Source of the DNA: an uncultured Ruminococcus sp.
GTDB taxonomy: Bacteria > Bacillota > Clostridia > Lachnospirales > Lachnospiraceae
NCBI GenBank assembly: GCA_904377845.1
Contig: CAJFGR010000019.1
Location: 1-64,000, forward strand
Length of the DNA stretch: 64,000 nucleotides
Reading direction: 5' to 3'
Shown: piece by piece, positions 20,470 to 29,068 of the stretch
Position numbering within the stretch: the stretch's first letter is position 1
Layout of the letters: every line of letters starts with the position of its first letter
Notes under the pieces: generated by a model
Databases searched by the model: none
Seen by the model: only the letters and a program-made list of their open reading frames with translations
What the model was told of the DNA's origin: nothing
Translations under genes and position numbers: made by a program

Positions 20470-21381
20470 TCAGAGAGAGCTTTCGTTTTCTTTAATGATC
20501 TGTTCTTTCATGCCTGGCTCAAATTCGCCGTTTCTCAGCATCCTGATTTCATGCTTATAAGGTGCATAAGATTTTCTGGGAGCCGTTGGAGAAGGAATGT
20601 ACGGGGTTTCAAGGATCTTCGGAATAGCTTCAAAATCGGGATGGCTGACGATATAATTCAGCGCATCAAATCCGATCTGGCCAAAACCGATATTTTCATG
20701 TCTGTCCTTTGCTGCTCCGGGAACATTTTTGCTGTCATTAATATGAAACACAGCAATCTGGTCTTTGCCTATAATGCGGTCAAATTCCTCCATGACGTCA
20801 TCAAAATGATGAATGATATCGTAACCGCTGTCGCTTGTATGACAGGTGTCAAAACATACTCTCAGCTTATTATTATGCGTTACGCCGTCGTATATCCGGG
20901 CCAGCTCCTCAAAGGTGCGGCCGATCTCAGAGCCTTTTCCAGCCATGGTTTCGAGCGCTATGCAGCATTCGGTATCTGCGGTGAGCACTTCGTTTAGGCC
21001 TTTGATAATCTGGGCGGTGCCTGCATCGATCCCGGCTCCCACGTGTGCGCCGGGATGGAGAATAAGAGTGTGGCTTTTACAGCTGATTGTTCGGTCGATC
21101 TCTTTGGCGAGAAATTCCACGGCAAGAGAGAAGGTCTCCGGTTTTACAGAATTCCCCAGATTGATAATGTACGGCGCGTGTACAATGATTTCGTCGATCC
21201 CATGCTCCCTCATATACTCCCATGCAGGTTCGATATTCAGCTCGCTGATATCCTTGCGTTTTGTATTCTGCGGGGCTCCGGTATAGAACATAAAAGTGTC
21301 GGCTCCGTAAGACACAGCTTCCTTAGCAGAGCCAAGGAGCATCTCTTTTCCGCTCATGCCGACGTGTGAACCTAATATCAT
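20470..21381 (-). CDS. nfo: Endonuclease IV (AP endonuclease)
   Basis: A 303-residue TIM-barrel enzyme that cuts DNA 5' of abasic sites in base-excision repair using three zinc ions. Metal-binding motifs are present: [35 protein letters not shown] and [10 protein letters not shown] chose the ATG at 21381 ([14 protein letters not shown]) behind AGGAGA; the ATG at 21399 would place the ribosome site inside the gene. It lies upstream of the gntR operon on the same strand. Confidence 0.94.
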   Translation of the reverse strand: MILGSHVGMSGKEMLLGSAKEAVSYGADTFMFYTGAPQNTKRKDISELNIEPAWEYMREHGIDEIIVHAPYIINLGNSVKPETFSLAVEFLAKEIDRTISCKSHTLILHPGAHVGAGIDAGTAQIIKGLNEVLTADTECCIALETMAGKGSEIGRTFEELARIYDGVTHNNKLRVCFDTCHTSDSGYDIIHHFDDVMEEFDRIIGKDQIAVFHINDSKNVPGAAKDRHENIGFGQIGFDALNYIVSHPDFEAIPKILETPYIPSPTAPRKSYAPYKHEIRMLRNGEFEPGMKEQIIKENESSL

Positions 21382-21565
21382 ACTTTGTCTCCTTTTCATA
21401 TCAAAATATGATATATTATAAAATAGGCATGAAGGTTTCTCAAGAGGATAAATTCGCTATATTTATAATATAGAAATATAAGCTGTATCCGGCGAATAAG
21501 CAGAAAATGAGGTGGGGGAAATGGTTCAGGTAGCCTGCAGCCTGTGATCAGTGAGGAAGGAATCA

Positions 21566-21655
21566 GAGCATGGCTGTATTAATATGCCCCTTGATAAGGC
21601 GGCAGCTCTGTATGATATGCTGGAAGTGGGTACACCGGTTGTGATTCATTATTAA
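21566..21655 (+). pseudogene. C-terminal remnant of an L,D-transpeptidase (YkuD)
   Basis: The frame reads EHGCINMPLDKAAALYDML and then EVGTPVVIHY with a stop, which matches the end of YkuD-type L,D-transpeptidases, including the catalytic HGC. Eight codons upstream of this stretch a TGA closes the frame. The preceding 21500-21565 begins with ATGAGGTGGGGG... but reaches a stop after eight codons. Nearly all of the enzyme is therefore missing. In intact relatives the motif is SHGC. This is either a decayed gene or a collapsed assembly. Confidence 0.65.
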
Positions 21656-21678
21656 AGAAAAACGATGATTTGCCAGAA

Positions 21679-21709
21679 AAAAGGCGGAGTGAATTTCACT
21701 CCGCCTTTT
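21679..21709. terminator. Bidirectional terminator overlapping the end of the GNAT gene
   Basis: AAAAGGCGGAGTGAA / TTCACTCCGCCTTTT, a perfect 15-base dyad around one central base. The A- and T-runs on both sides suit termination in both directions. It covers the last codons of the acetyltransferase at 21696. Confidence 0.8.
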
Positions 21710-22181
21710 GATATGCCATGCGTTCGCTGCCGTCATCTGTGTAGATGATCCCGCAGTATGTAAAACCGTTTTTATCAAGAAGATGCTGCATGATCCGGTT
21801 GTCTTTATGGGTGTCAATCTTTAAATTGCCGCATTGTTCAAACGCCCAGTCCAGACAGAAAGATGCCGCACCTTTTACCGTGCCGTTGGAGGTAATGCGG
21901 TGAACGACTCCGTATGGGCGCTCATTCAGCCAATCGCCGCAGTAAATTCTGCGATAGGTATCATCAGGCCCTTTTTTGTAATAAAAAGTGGCAATGATTT
22001 GTCCGTGTTCTTCACAGACATAGGAGCAGCCGGAATCAATATCGGCTGCGATAAGCGTCCGTTTTGGATAGCTCTGTCCCCATTGTGCGGGATTTCCGTG
22101 ACCAGCCATGAACAGGCGGGCGTGTTCATACATTTTCATTAGCAAATCCAGTTCATCCGGACGTGTTTTTCGTATTATCAT
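21696..22181 (-). CDS. GNAT family N-acetyltransferase
   Basis: A 161-residue acetyltransferase. The N-terminus MIIRKTRPDELDLLMKMYEHARLFM and a central GVVHRITSN segment, with C-terminal LKIDTHKDNRIMQHLLDKNGF, follow the GNAT fold of a clostridial subgroup. Acetyl-CoA is the likely donor; the acceptor cannot be read. The segment 22182-22388 upstream contains a GAAAC-GAAGC hairpin near 22230-22255 and no gene. Confidence 0.85.
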   Translation of the reverse strand: MIIRKTRPDELDLLMKMYEHARLFMAGHGNPAQWGQSYPKRTLIAADIDSGCSYVCEEHGQIIATFYYKKGPDDTYRRIYCGDWLNERPYGVVHRITSNGTVKGAASFCLDWAFEQCGNLKIDTHKDNRIMQHLLDKNGFTYCGIIYTDDGSERMAYQKAE

Positions 22182-22388
22182 ATTAATAGTCTGCCTTTCA
22201 AATTACATAGAAGTCTGGGTGAGAAAGATATAGAAACTGAAGCAGATTTAAGCTTCTGTTTCTCCAAGTATTATATCAGAATGTGAAAATAGTATCAATC
22301 CACTAAAAAGAGTACTTTGATAATTATTGTTATACAATATATTGAGAAAATACCATATTTTGTATAAAATCAAATACATGAACAGAAA

Positions 22389-22403
22389 TGATAACTATTA
22401 TCA
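22389..22403. promoter_or_regulatory. Fur-box-like site upstream of pflB promoter
   Basis: TGATAACTATTATCA matches the 7-1-7 Fur heptamer pattern TGATAAT-N-ATTATCA with one mismatch. It ends nine bases before the -35. A Fur-family gene is present at 49712. Function inferred only. Confidence 0.5.
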
Positions 22404-22412
22404 TAATAAAGC

Positions 22413-22441
22413 TTGCATTTTTACATTTGTGATGATATACT
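22413..22441 (+). promoter_or_regulatory. pflB promoter
   Basis: TTGCAT (22413-22418), 17-base spacer, TATACT (22436-22441); start codon about 50 bases downstream. Confidence 0.75.
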
Positions 22442-22478
22442 AGCGCTTGGCAATAAGAGATTCAAAGATTTCAGAGGA

Positions 22479-22493
22479 GGTTTTCAGAAAATG
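22479..22493. promoter_or_regulatory. CodY-box-like site covering the pflB start codon
   Basis: GGTTTTCAGAAAATG matches AATTTTCWGAAAATT at 12 of 15 positions and lies between the ribosome site and the ATG. It could be a roadblock-type CodY site or a chance match due to the RBS composition. Confidence 0.35.
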
Positions 22494-24749
22494 GCAAAAG
22501 CTAATTTTGACCAGTGGGAAGGTTTTGGCGGACATCTCTGGAAAGAGGAAGTCAATGTGCGTGATTTCATTCAGCACAACTATACTCAGTATGATGGAGA
22601 TGAGTCTTTCCTTGCAGGCCCCACAGAGGCGACAAATAAACTTTGGGGAGAGCTCTCCAAACTTCAGAAAGAGGAGCGCGCAAAAGGCGGCGTTCTTGAT
22701 ATGGAGACAGAAGTCGTTTCCGGACTGACAGCATATGGCCCGGGATATATTAATGAAGATATGAAAGATCTGGAGCAGGTTGTAGGACTTCAGACAGATA
22801 AACCGCTTAAGAGAGCATTCATGCCGTACGGCGGAATCAAGATGGCGGAGCAGGCTTGTACAACTTACGGATATACTCCGAGTGAAAAACTGCATGAAAT
22901 CTTTACAAAATATCATAAGACACACAACCAGGCAGTATTTGATATTTATACTCCTGAAATGAAAAAAGCGCGTCACAACAAGATCATCACAGGACTTCCG
23001 GACACATACGGAAGAGGACGTATCGTAGGCGACTACCGTCGTGTGGCTCTCTACGGTATCGATTACCTGATTGAGAAGAAACAGTCTGATTTTGTTGAGT
23101 ATGAGAGACATGGAATGAAGGGAACAGATTTCCGTCTCCGTGAAGAGATCGCTGATCAGATCCGCGCGCTCAACGGCATGAAAGAAATGGCAGAGTCCTA
23201 TGGCTATGACATTTCCAAACCGGCTACAAACGCAAAAGAGGCTGTACAGTGGCTGTACTTCGGATACCTTGCAGCGATCAAGACTCAGAACGGCGCAGCA
23301 ATGAGTGTAGGACGTATTTCCACATTCCTTGACATTTATATCCAGAGAGATATGGAGAAAGGTATCCTGACAGAGGAGCAGGCTCAGGAGCTCATCGACC
23401 ATATGGTAATGAAGTTCAGAATGGTGAAGTTCGCAAGAATCCCGTCTTACAACGAGCTGTTCTCCGGAGACCCGGTATGGGCTACACTGGAGATGGCAGG
23501 AATCGGAATGGACGGACGCCACATGGTAACAAAGAACGATTACCGTTTCCTCCACACACTGGAGAACATGGGACCGTCACCGGAGCCGAACCTGACAGTG
23601 CTGTATTCATCACACCTGCCGGAGAACTTCAAGAAATATGCAGCTTATATTTCTGTTAAGACAAGTTCCATCCAGTATGAGAACGACGATGTAATGCGTC
23701 CGGTATGGGGCGACGATTACTCTATCTGCTGCTGCGTATCCGCAACAGAGACAGGTAAGGAGATCCAGTTCTTCGGAGCTCGTGCGAACCTTGCAAAATG
23801 CCTTCTGTACGCGATCAACGGCGGCGTTGACGAGAAGACAAAACAGCAGGTATCTCCGCTGTACAGACCGATCACATCCGAGTACCTTGACTATGACGAG
23901 GTTATGGAGAAATATGATCAGATGATGGAGTGGCTGTCCAAGCTGTATGTAGATACACTGAATATGATCCACTATATGCATGACAAGTACTACTATGAGG
24001 CTGCTGAGATGGCACTTATCGACACAAATGTAAGACGTACATTTGCTACAGGTATCGCAGGATTTTCACACGTAGTTGACTCCTTAAGCGCGATCAAATA
24101 CGCAAAGGTAAAAGTAATCCGTGACGAGGACGGCGTGGCAACAGACTTTGAGGTTGAGGGTGATTTCCCGAGATACGGAAATGACGACGACCGCGCAGAT
24201 GAAATCGCAGTATGGCTGCTCCGCACATTCATGAGCAAGCTGAAAAAGTGCCACACATACAGAAACTCCGAGCCGACTACATCCATCCTTACGATCACGT
24301 CCAACGTGGTATATGGTAAGGCTACAGGATCTCTTCCGGACGGAAGAAAAGCAGGCGAGCCGCTGGCACCGGGAGCTAACCCGTCTTACGGCGCAGAGAA
24401 GAACGGCCTTCTTGCTTCTCTGAACTCTGTGGCAAAACTGCCGTACGAGCAGGCACTTGACGGAATCTCAAATACACAGACAATCAGCCCGGGAGCACTG
24501 GGACACGACGATGACGAGCGCAAGAACAACCTTGTCCATGTAATGGACGGATACTTCGATCAGGGAGCACATCACCTGAACGTGAACGTATTCGGTACAG
24601 AGAAACTGATCGATGCAATGGAGCATCCGGAGAAAGAAGAGTATGCAAACTTCACGATCCGTGTATCAGGATACGCTGTTAAGTTCATCGACCTGACAAG
24701 AGAGCAGCAGCTTGACGTAATCGCAAGAACCTGCCACGATAGAATGTAA
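22491..24749 (+). CDS. pflB: Formate C-acetyltransferase (pyruvate formate-lyase)
   Basis: A glycyl-radical enzyme of 752 residues converting pyruvate and CoA to acetyl-CoA and formate in anaerobic fermentation. The active-site cysteines lie in [12 protein letters not shown] (about 414-416). The radical glycine is in RVSGYAVKF (about 727), and the ending is IARTCHDRM. The ATG at 22491 sits behind GAGGAGG; a longer frame to 22413 has no ribosome site. The activating enzyme pflA follows after 324 bases. Codon use is that of a highly expressed gene. Confidence 0.97.
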   Translation: MAKANFDQWEGFGGHLWKEEVNVRDFIQHNYTQYDGDESFLAGPTEATNKLWGELSKLQKEERAKGGVLDMETEVVSGLTAYGPGYINEDMKDLEQVVGLQTDKPLKRAFMPYGGIKMAEQACTTYGYTPSEKLHEIFTKYHKTHNQAVFDIYTPEMKKARHNKIITGLPDTYGRGRIVGDYRRVALYGIDYLIEKKQSDFVEYERHGMKGTDFRLREEIADQIRALNGMKEMAESYGYDISKPATNAKEAVQWLYFGYLAAIKTQNGAAMSVGRISTFLDIYIQRDMEKGILTEEQAQELIDHMVMKFRMVKFARIPSYNELFSGDPVWATLEMAGIGMDGRHMVTKNDYRFLHTLENMGPSPEPNLTVLYSSHLPENFKKYAAYISVKTSSIQYENDDVMRPVWGDDYSICCCVSATETGKEIQFFGARANLAKCLLYAINGGVDEKTKQQVSPLYRPITSEYLDYDEVMEKYDQMMEWLSKLYVDTLNMIHYMHDKYYYEAAEMALIDTNVRRTFATGIAGFSHVVDSLSAIKYAKVKVIRDEDGVATDFEVEGDFPRYGNDDDRADEIAVWLLRTFMSKLKKCHTYRNSEPTTSILTITSNVVYGKATGSLPDGRKAGEPLAPGANPSYGAEKNGLLASLNSVAKLPYEQALDGISNTQTISPGALGHDDDERKNNLVHVMDGYFDQGAHHLNVNVFGTEKLIDAMEHPEKEEYANFTIRVSGYAVKFIDLTREQQLDVIARTCHDRM

Positions 24750-24829
24750 AACGTAGGTTCCAGTCGACTGCCTGCGGTAGCAGGCGTGGACTTATGAGCA
24801 AGAAGCGTAAGCGGATTGCGAATAATATT

Positions 24830-25062
24830 CGGGGACGTAGTAAAATCGGATTTCACTACGTCCCCGATTAGGATTTACCCTGTCCCTTTTTGAGAATCGG
24901 CCTGTCCCCTCTGAAAAAATACACAAAAGGCAAACGGTTTAATCATGTAGTTTGTCGATGGTTTTGGTTATTTTCACGAGGGGGGGACATGATAAAATCA
25001 GAAAGGGGACGGGGCTTTTTTTAATTCGGGACGTAGACAAACCGAATTTTACTACGTCCCCG
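24830..25062. mobile_element. REPIN/MITE-like inverted-repeat element between pflB and pflA
   Basis: The segment of 233 bp is bounded by inverted ends of about 24 bases. The left end starts CGGGGACGTAGTAAAATCGG, and the right end reads the same in reverse complement with an added T. Each end is itself a hairpin (24830-24866, 12-bp arms; 25027-25062, 9-bp arms GGGACGTAG/CTACGTCCC). The interior has GGGGACGGGG/CTGTCCC-type words and no open frame. I see no transposase and no clear target duplication. It resembles REPIN or RAYT-linked repeats. It separates the two pfl genes and could form a terminator-like barrier. Confidence 0.6.
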
Positions 25063-25073
25063 AAAGGAGATAT

Positions 25074-25808
25074 ATGAACGGTTATATTCATTCAACCGAA
25101 AGTTTCGGTTCGGTCGACGGACCGGGCGTGCGTTTCGTTATTTTTGTCGCCGGATGTCCGATGCGCTGTCAGTTCTGCCATAATCCGGATACCTGGAATA
25201 TGCAGGTGGGAGAGCAGAGAAGCACGGATGAGCTTCTTGCTCAGGCGATGCGCTATAAATCCTACTGGAAAGACGGCGGCGGGATCACGGTAAGCGGCGG
25301 CGAGCCTCTTATGCAGATGGATTTTATGATCGAGCTTTTCAGAAAGGCTAAGGAAAAGGGCATCAACACGACGATCGATACAAGCGGGGCGCCGTTTACA
25401 AAGGAGGAGCCTTTTTTCAGCAAGTTTAATGAGCTGATGAAGTACACGGATCTGCTGCTTGTTGATATCAAACATATCGACGACGAGCAGCACAAGATCC
25501 TGACAGGCCGCACCAATCAGAATATTCTGGATATGGCGCGTTATCTGTCTGATATCGGGAAGCCGATATGGATCCGTCATGTTCTGGTTCCGGAAAGAAA
25601 TGATAATGATGAATATCTTGAGAAATTATATGCCTTTATCAGTACATTGAAAAATGTACAGAAGGTAGAAGTGCTCCCCTATCATACGTTTGGAGAATAT
25701 AAGTGGAAAGAGCTCGGATATGAGTATCCGCTGGCAGGAATCGAGCCTCCCACGAAAGAGCGGATTGAAAACGCAAACAGGATACTGCATACAGACAGTA
25801 AACTTTGA
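25074..25808 (+). CDS. pflA: Pyruvate formate-lyase activating enzyme
   Basis: A 244-residue radical-SAM enzyme that installs the glycyl radical on PflB. The [4Fe-4S] cluster motif CPMRCQFC uses C28, C32 and C35. SVDGPGVRFVIFVAGC precedes it, and GGITVSGGEPL is the SAM-binding GGE motif. The ATG at 25074 lies behind AAAGGAG, directly after the repeat element. Confidence 0.96.
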   Translation: MNGYIHSTESFGSVDGPGVRFVIFVAGCPMRCQFCHNPDTWNMQVGEQRSTDELLAQAMRYKSYWKDGGGITVSGGEPLMQMDFMIELFRKAKEKGINTTIDTSGAPFTKEEPFFSKFNELMKYTDLLLVDIKHIDDEQHKILTGRTNQNILDMARYLSDIGKPIWIRHVLVPERNDNDEYLEKLYAFISTLKNVQKVEVLPYHTFGEYKWKELGYEYPLAGIEPPTKERIENANRILHTDSKL

Positions 25809-25893
25809 CTTCGATCTGCAAGTGAGGTATGATAATAGAGATTTGCGCAGAAAGTGCGGCAGGCAATGAAGAAGGCAAGAGAGGAGTACAGAT

Positions 25894-27069
25894 ATGAATA
25901 AGAAAGAAATACTTGAGATCCGCAAGCAGTTTACTCCCGCAAACTGTGCGATCACGCGCATATGCGGATGTTATGTGGATCACGAGAAGAATAAGAAAAT
26001 GGAGTCAAAGGAAGCGTTTCTTTCGCTCCCTGAAGAAGAGGCTTTCAAATATTTCGATATATTTAAAAAGACGCTTTCGGGAACTGTAGGGAAAAATATG
26101 TTGAATATGGAATTCCCCCTTGACGCGGAGATGCCGGGCGGAACGCAGGAGTTCCTGCTGAAACTGCGCAACAGCAAGCTGGAAGATGATATGCTTCTGG
26201 AAGAATTTTACGATAAGGTAATCGCTACATATGAGTATGCGGAGAATTATTATATTATCCTGATCCATGCGATGTATGATATCCCGGGCAGGACCTCGGA
26301 TGATCTGGAAATGTTTGACGCTTCAGATGAAGTATATGAATATCTGCTCATGAGCATCTGTCCGGTGTCGCTGTCCAAGGCCGGGCTCTGTTATAATGCG
26401 GAGGACAATCGGATCGAGGACCGGATAAGGGACTGGATCGTGGATATGCCGGATAAAGGCTTCCTGTTCCCGGCATTTAATGACCGCGGGACTGATCTGC
26501 ACAGTGTGCTCTACTATACAAAAAAATCAGCGGATCTGCAGCCGGAGATGATCGATCAGCTTTTAGGGGCAAAAATGCCCATGTCTGCGGATGATCAGAA
26601 GGAAACATTCCAGATGATCATTGAAGATACTCTGGGAGAGGATGGAGATTACGAGACAGTGCGCAATATCCATGAGACGCTGAATGATCTGATCGAGGAA
26701 CATAAGGAAGAACCGGAGCCGCTTGCCCTTGACATGACGGAGATGAAGAAAGTCTTCGAAAAAAGCGGTGTGGATGCAGAGAAAATGGAGAATTTTGACC
26801 GCAATTTTGAGGAAAATGCAGGTGAGAAAGCTTCACTTCTCGCTTCCAATATCGCAGAGACTAAGAAGTTCAATATCGAGACGCCGGATGTAATCATCAA
26901 AGTTAATCCGGATCGCGCAGACCTGATCGAGACAAGAATCATCGATGGCCGGCAGTGCCTTGTGATCCCGGTGGACGACCATATTGAGGTGAACGGGATT
27001 AATGTCAGGACGATCAGCCGGAAGAGCAGCTTGGCGGATGAAGAAGCGTCTGATCTGACGGAAGAATAG
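25894..27069 (+). CDS. DUF4317 family protein
   Basis: A 391-residue cytoplasmic protein of the DUF4317 family, widespread in Lachnospiraceae with no known role. It starts MNKKEILEIRKQFTPANCAITRICGCYVD and has an acidic middle and a C-terminal QCLVIPVDDHIEVNGI. No enzyme motif or membrane segment is visible. It is 85 bases from pflA, with GAGAGGAG before the start. Complete compared with relatives of about 390 residues. Confidence 0.82.
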   Translation: MNKKEILEIRKQFTPANCAITRICGCYVDHEKNKKMESKEAFLSLPEEEAFKYFDIFKKTLSGTVGKNMLNMEFPLDAEMPGGTQEFLLKLRNSKLEDDMLLEEFYDKVIATYEYAENYYIILIHAMYDIPGRTSDDLEMFDASDEVYEYLLMSICPVSLSKAGLCYNAEDNRIEDRIRDWIVDMPDKGFLFPAFNDRGTDLHSVLYYTKKSADLQPEMIDQLLGAKMPMSADDQKETFQMIIEDTLGEDGDYETVRNIHETLNDLIEEHKEEPEPLALDMTEMKKVFEKSGVDAEKMENFDRNFEENAGEKASLLASNIAETKKFNIETPDVIIKVNPDRADLIETRIIDGRQCLVIPVDDHIEVNGINVRTISRKSSLADEEASDLTEE

Positions 27070-27076
27070 TAAATAA

Positions 27077-27130
27077 AAATACCGAAGAGGCGTTGGACAG
27101 TATATAAAGAGTCCCGTTTCGTCGGTATTT
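27077..27130. terminator. Probable bidirectional terminator
   Basis: AAATACCGA (27077-27085) pairs with TCGGTATTT (27122-27130), with weaker pairing inside. It lies between converging DUF4317 and GNAT genes. Confidence 0.5.
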
Positions 27131-27133
27131 CAT

Positions 27134-27646
27134 TTAATTTGATGTGTATAATGTCAGCTCCTGCTGCTTTGCAGTATCAAGAATAACTTCCATACCCACT
27201 TTCTGGGGCTTCAGACCGCATTTCTCATAAAACTTCATTGCGTTCTCATTGCAGCTCCATACATTCAGCGTTACATTATAACACCCCTGCTCCCTCGCAA
27301 AATCAAGGACTGCTTCATAGATTGTCTTACCGATATGTATGCCGCGTTTTGTCTCGTCTACACAGAGATCGTCGATGTACAGTGTCTTGATATCGGTCAG
27401 TATATTATCATCTAAATGCTGCTGGAAAATGCAGAATGCATATCCCTGCAGACAGTCGTCTTCATCTACAGCGGCAAAGATAGGCCTCTGTTTATCGTGC
27501 AGGATTTCCTTTAACTGGTCATCCGTATATTTCCTCTGCCCATACTTAAACAGGTCGGGCCGCCCTTTGTGATGTACGAGCGCTACCTGCGAGAGCAGGT
27601 CGTGGATCCGTGGGATGTCTCTTTCTTCTGCCATACGTACTTTCAT
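27134..27646 (-). CDS. GNAT family N-acetyltransferase
   Basis: A 170-residue GNAT protein. MKVRMAEERDIPRIHDLLSQV begins the fold, the beta-4 strand LYIDDLCVDETKRGIHIGKTIYE contains the acetyl-CoA binding R/QxxGxG/A variant RGIHIG, and NVWSCNENAMKFYEKCGLKP is the classic C-terminal motif. I chose the ATG at 27646 behind GGAGAG; an upstream frame to 27772 lacks a ribosome site. Substrate unknown. Confidence 0.9.
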   Translation of the reverse strand: MKVRMAEERDIPRIHDLLSQVALVHHKGRPDLFKYGQRKYTDDQLKEILHDKQRPIFAAVDEDDCLQGYAFCIFQQHLDDNILTDIKTLYIDDLCVDETKRGIHIGKTIYEAVLDFAREQGCYNVTLNVWSCNENAMKFYEKCGLKPQKVGMEVILDTAKQQELTLYTSN

Positions 27647-27800
27647 CTGTAATTCTCTCCTTTCATCATTCACCTTATCATTATATCGCCCGGAGAAAAT
27701 ATGTACAATAAAAACAGTTATTTTCGCATAATGTATTGACCTTATACAGTGTATAACCTTTATAATAGACAAAGAAAAACGGGAAGGGTGGGGAAAGTAT

Positions 27801-28265
27801 ATGGGAATTAAAGAAGCTTATAAAAAGGCGGCTCTGGCGGAAACGAAACGCTCCTTTGGATTTCATCCTGACACGATGTGCGGTACGCCGGAGGAGTTTA
27901 CGATGGAACTATGCAAATATGCAGACGAAAATGGTTTGAATCTTGTGGTCACAAAGGAGGGTATGACTCCGGAATTTACGATAGACGGGATTGAGTACGC
28001 TGCATACCGGAGATCCGGAAGATACGGGATCAGCATTCACTGTGAGATGAAACATCCTGAAGATTACATCCCGTCAGATATGCCGGAAGACAGATATAAT
28101 CGTGTCCGCAGGACTTACCGCATAGTCAATGTGTGCTTCCTTCTGGTGATCATTGCGGGAGGAGTGTATGCATGGGAAGAAAATGCAGAAGCGCTCATCA
28201 TCCCGCTGCTGGCATTTGCTGTTTATATCGGAATACTGATCCGATGGCATCAGAAGAATAAGTGA
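27801..28265 (+). CDS. Hypothetical membrane protein with two C-terminal helices
   Basis: I do not recognise a family. The 154-residue protein has a soluble N-terminal part (1-105) and two C-terminal hydrophobic segments (about 109-126 and 130-147) ending in KNK. It begins MGIKEAYKKAALAETKRSFGF behind a GGGAAAG region. The next gene starts 43 bases later on the same strand and may be co-transcribed. Confidence 0.7.
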   Translation: MGIKEAYKKAALAETKRSFGFHPDTMCGTPEEFTMELCKYADENGLNLVVTKEGMTPEFTIDGIEYAAYRRSGRYGISIHCEMKHPEDYIPSDMPEDRYNRVRRTYRIVNVCFLLVIIAGGVYAWEENAEALIIPLLAFAVYIGILIRWHQKNK

Positions 28266-28308
28266 TTTCTGTCATATAATAGAATAAGTGAAACAGGTGA
28301 TTGAAAGA

Positions 28309-28905
28309 ATGAAGAAAATTTTAGACTATTTTTCAATAGACGGGGCAGTCGGCGGAAACCAGGAATGGTTCAAAAATGTAGTTATGTACATCGGCGGATG
28401 CGCTGCGGCAACGGCCTGCGACTGCTGCATCTATCTGGCGCTGCGCCGCGGCATGACACATTTGTATCCATACAATGTCCATGCGCTGACAAAGCAGGAC
28501 TACATCGACTTTTCCATGAAGATGAAGCCCTATCTCAGACCAAGAGTGAACGGAGTTAATAAGCTCTGGATGTTCACGGAAGGCTTTGGAAATTACCTGA
28601 AAGATATCGGGGAGAACAGCCTTAAGATGAGAGAACTGTCCGGGACAGAAGATTTTTTGACAGCGGAACGTTTTATCAGACAGCAGATTAACAAAGAGTA
28701 TCCCGTGCCTTATCTCATGCTGAGACACAGGAAGGCATACTACAAAGATTTTGTGTGGCACTGGTTTTTGTGCTATGGATATGAGGAACGAAAAGACGGA
28801 TTGTGGATCACGGTCGCGACATACGGCGAGTCATATACATTTCAGCTCAAAGATCTGTGGGATACGGGGTATGAGGAAAAAGGCGGTCTGATCGGGCTGG
28901 CATAA
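28309..28905 (+). CDS. Hypothetical protein, possible papain-fold (C39-like) peptidase
   Basis: A 198-residue protein with no signal peptide. GNQEWFKNVVMYIGGCAAATACDC near the N-terminus, WHWFLCYGYEE near residue 150 and ITVATYGESYTFQLKDLW could supply the Cys, His and Asp/Asn of a C39-like cysteine peptidase or related fold. That is inference from motif order only. I chose the ATG at 28309 behind AGGTGA over the GTG at 28288. Confidence 0.65.
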   Translation: MKKILDYFSIDGAVGGNQEWFKNVVMYIGGCAAATACDCCIYLALRRGMTHLYPYNVHALTKQDYIDFSMKMKPYLRPRVNGVNKLWMFTEGFGNYLKDIGENSLKMRELSGTEDFLTAERFIRQQINKEYPVPYLMLRHRKAYYKDFVWHWFLCYGYEERKDGLWITVATYGESYTFQLKDLWDTGYEEKGGLIGLA

Positions 28906-28949
28906 TTGTTCTTTTTTTCTCATTAAAATATTAATAGAGCGGAAGAAAC

Positions 28950-28978
28950 TTGACGACAGAAAAGTCACATATTACAAT
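28950..28978 (+). promoter_or_regulatory. Promoter of the first ABC exporter pair
   Basis: TTGACG (28950-28955), 17-base spacer, TACAAT (28973-28978). The palindrome at 28977-29002 overlaps its -10. Confidence 0.6.
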
Positions 28979-29002
28979 CAGGTTAGTTGTAACTAACCTG
29001 AT
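28977..29002. promoter_or_regulatory. 26-bp palindromic operator before ABC exporter pair
   Basis: Two perfect 12-base arms, ATCAGGTTAGTT and its complement, with GT between. The core TTAGTT-GT-AACTAA shares half-sites with the palindrome at the MarR promoter at 34387, suggesting one regulator for both. Confidence 0.6.
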
Positions 29003-29068
29003 GTTTTTCGCAGGGAGTATGGTTATGACATATCTATAATATCTGTTTTACAGGAAGGGTGGGAAGAT

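Noticed and set aside
22440-23555. Long minus-strand open frame of 371 codons inside pflB
   Set aside because: It is antisense to a perfectly conserved enzyme and has no start context or family resemblance.
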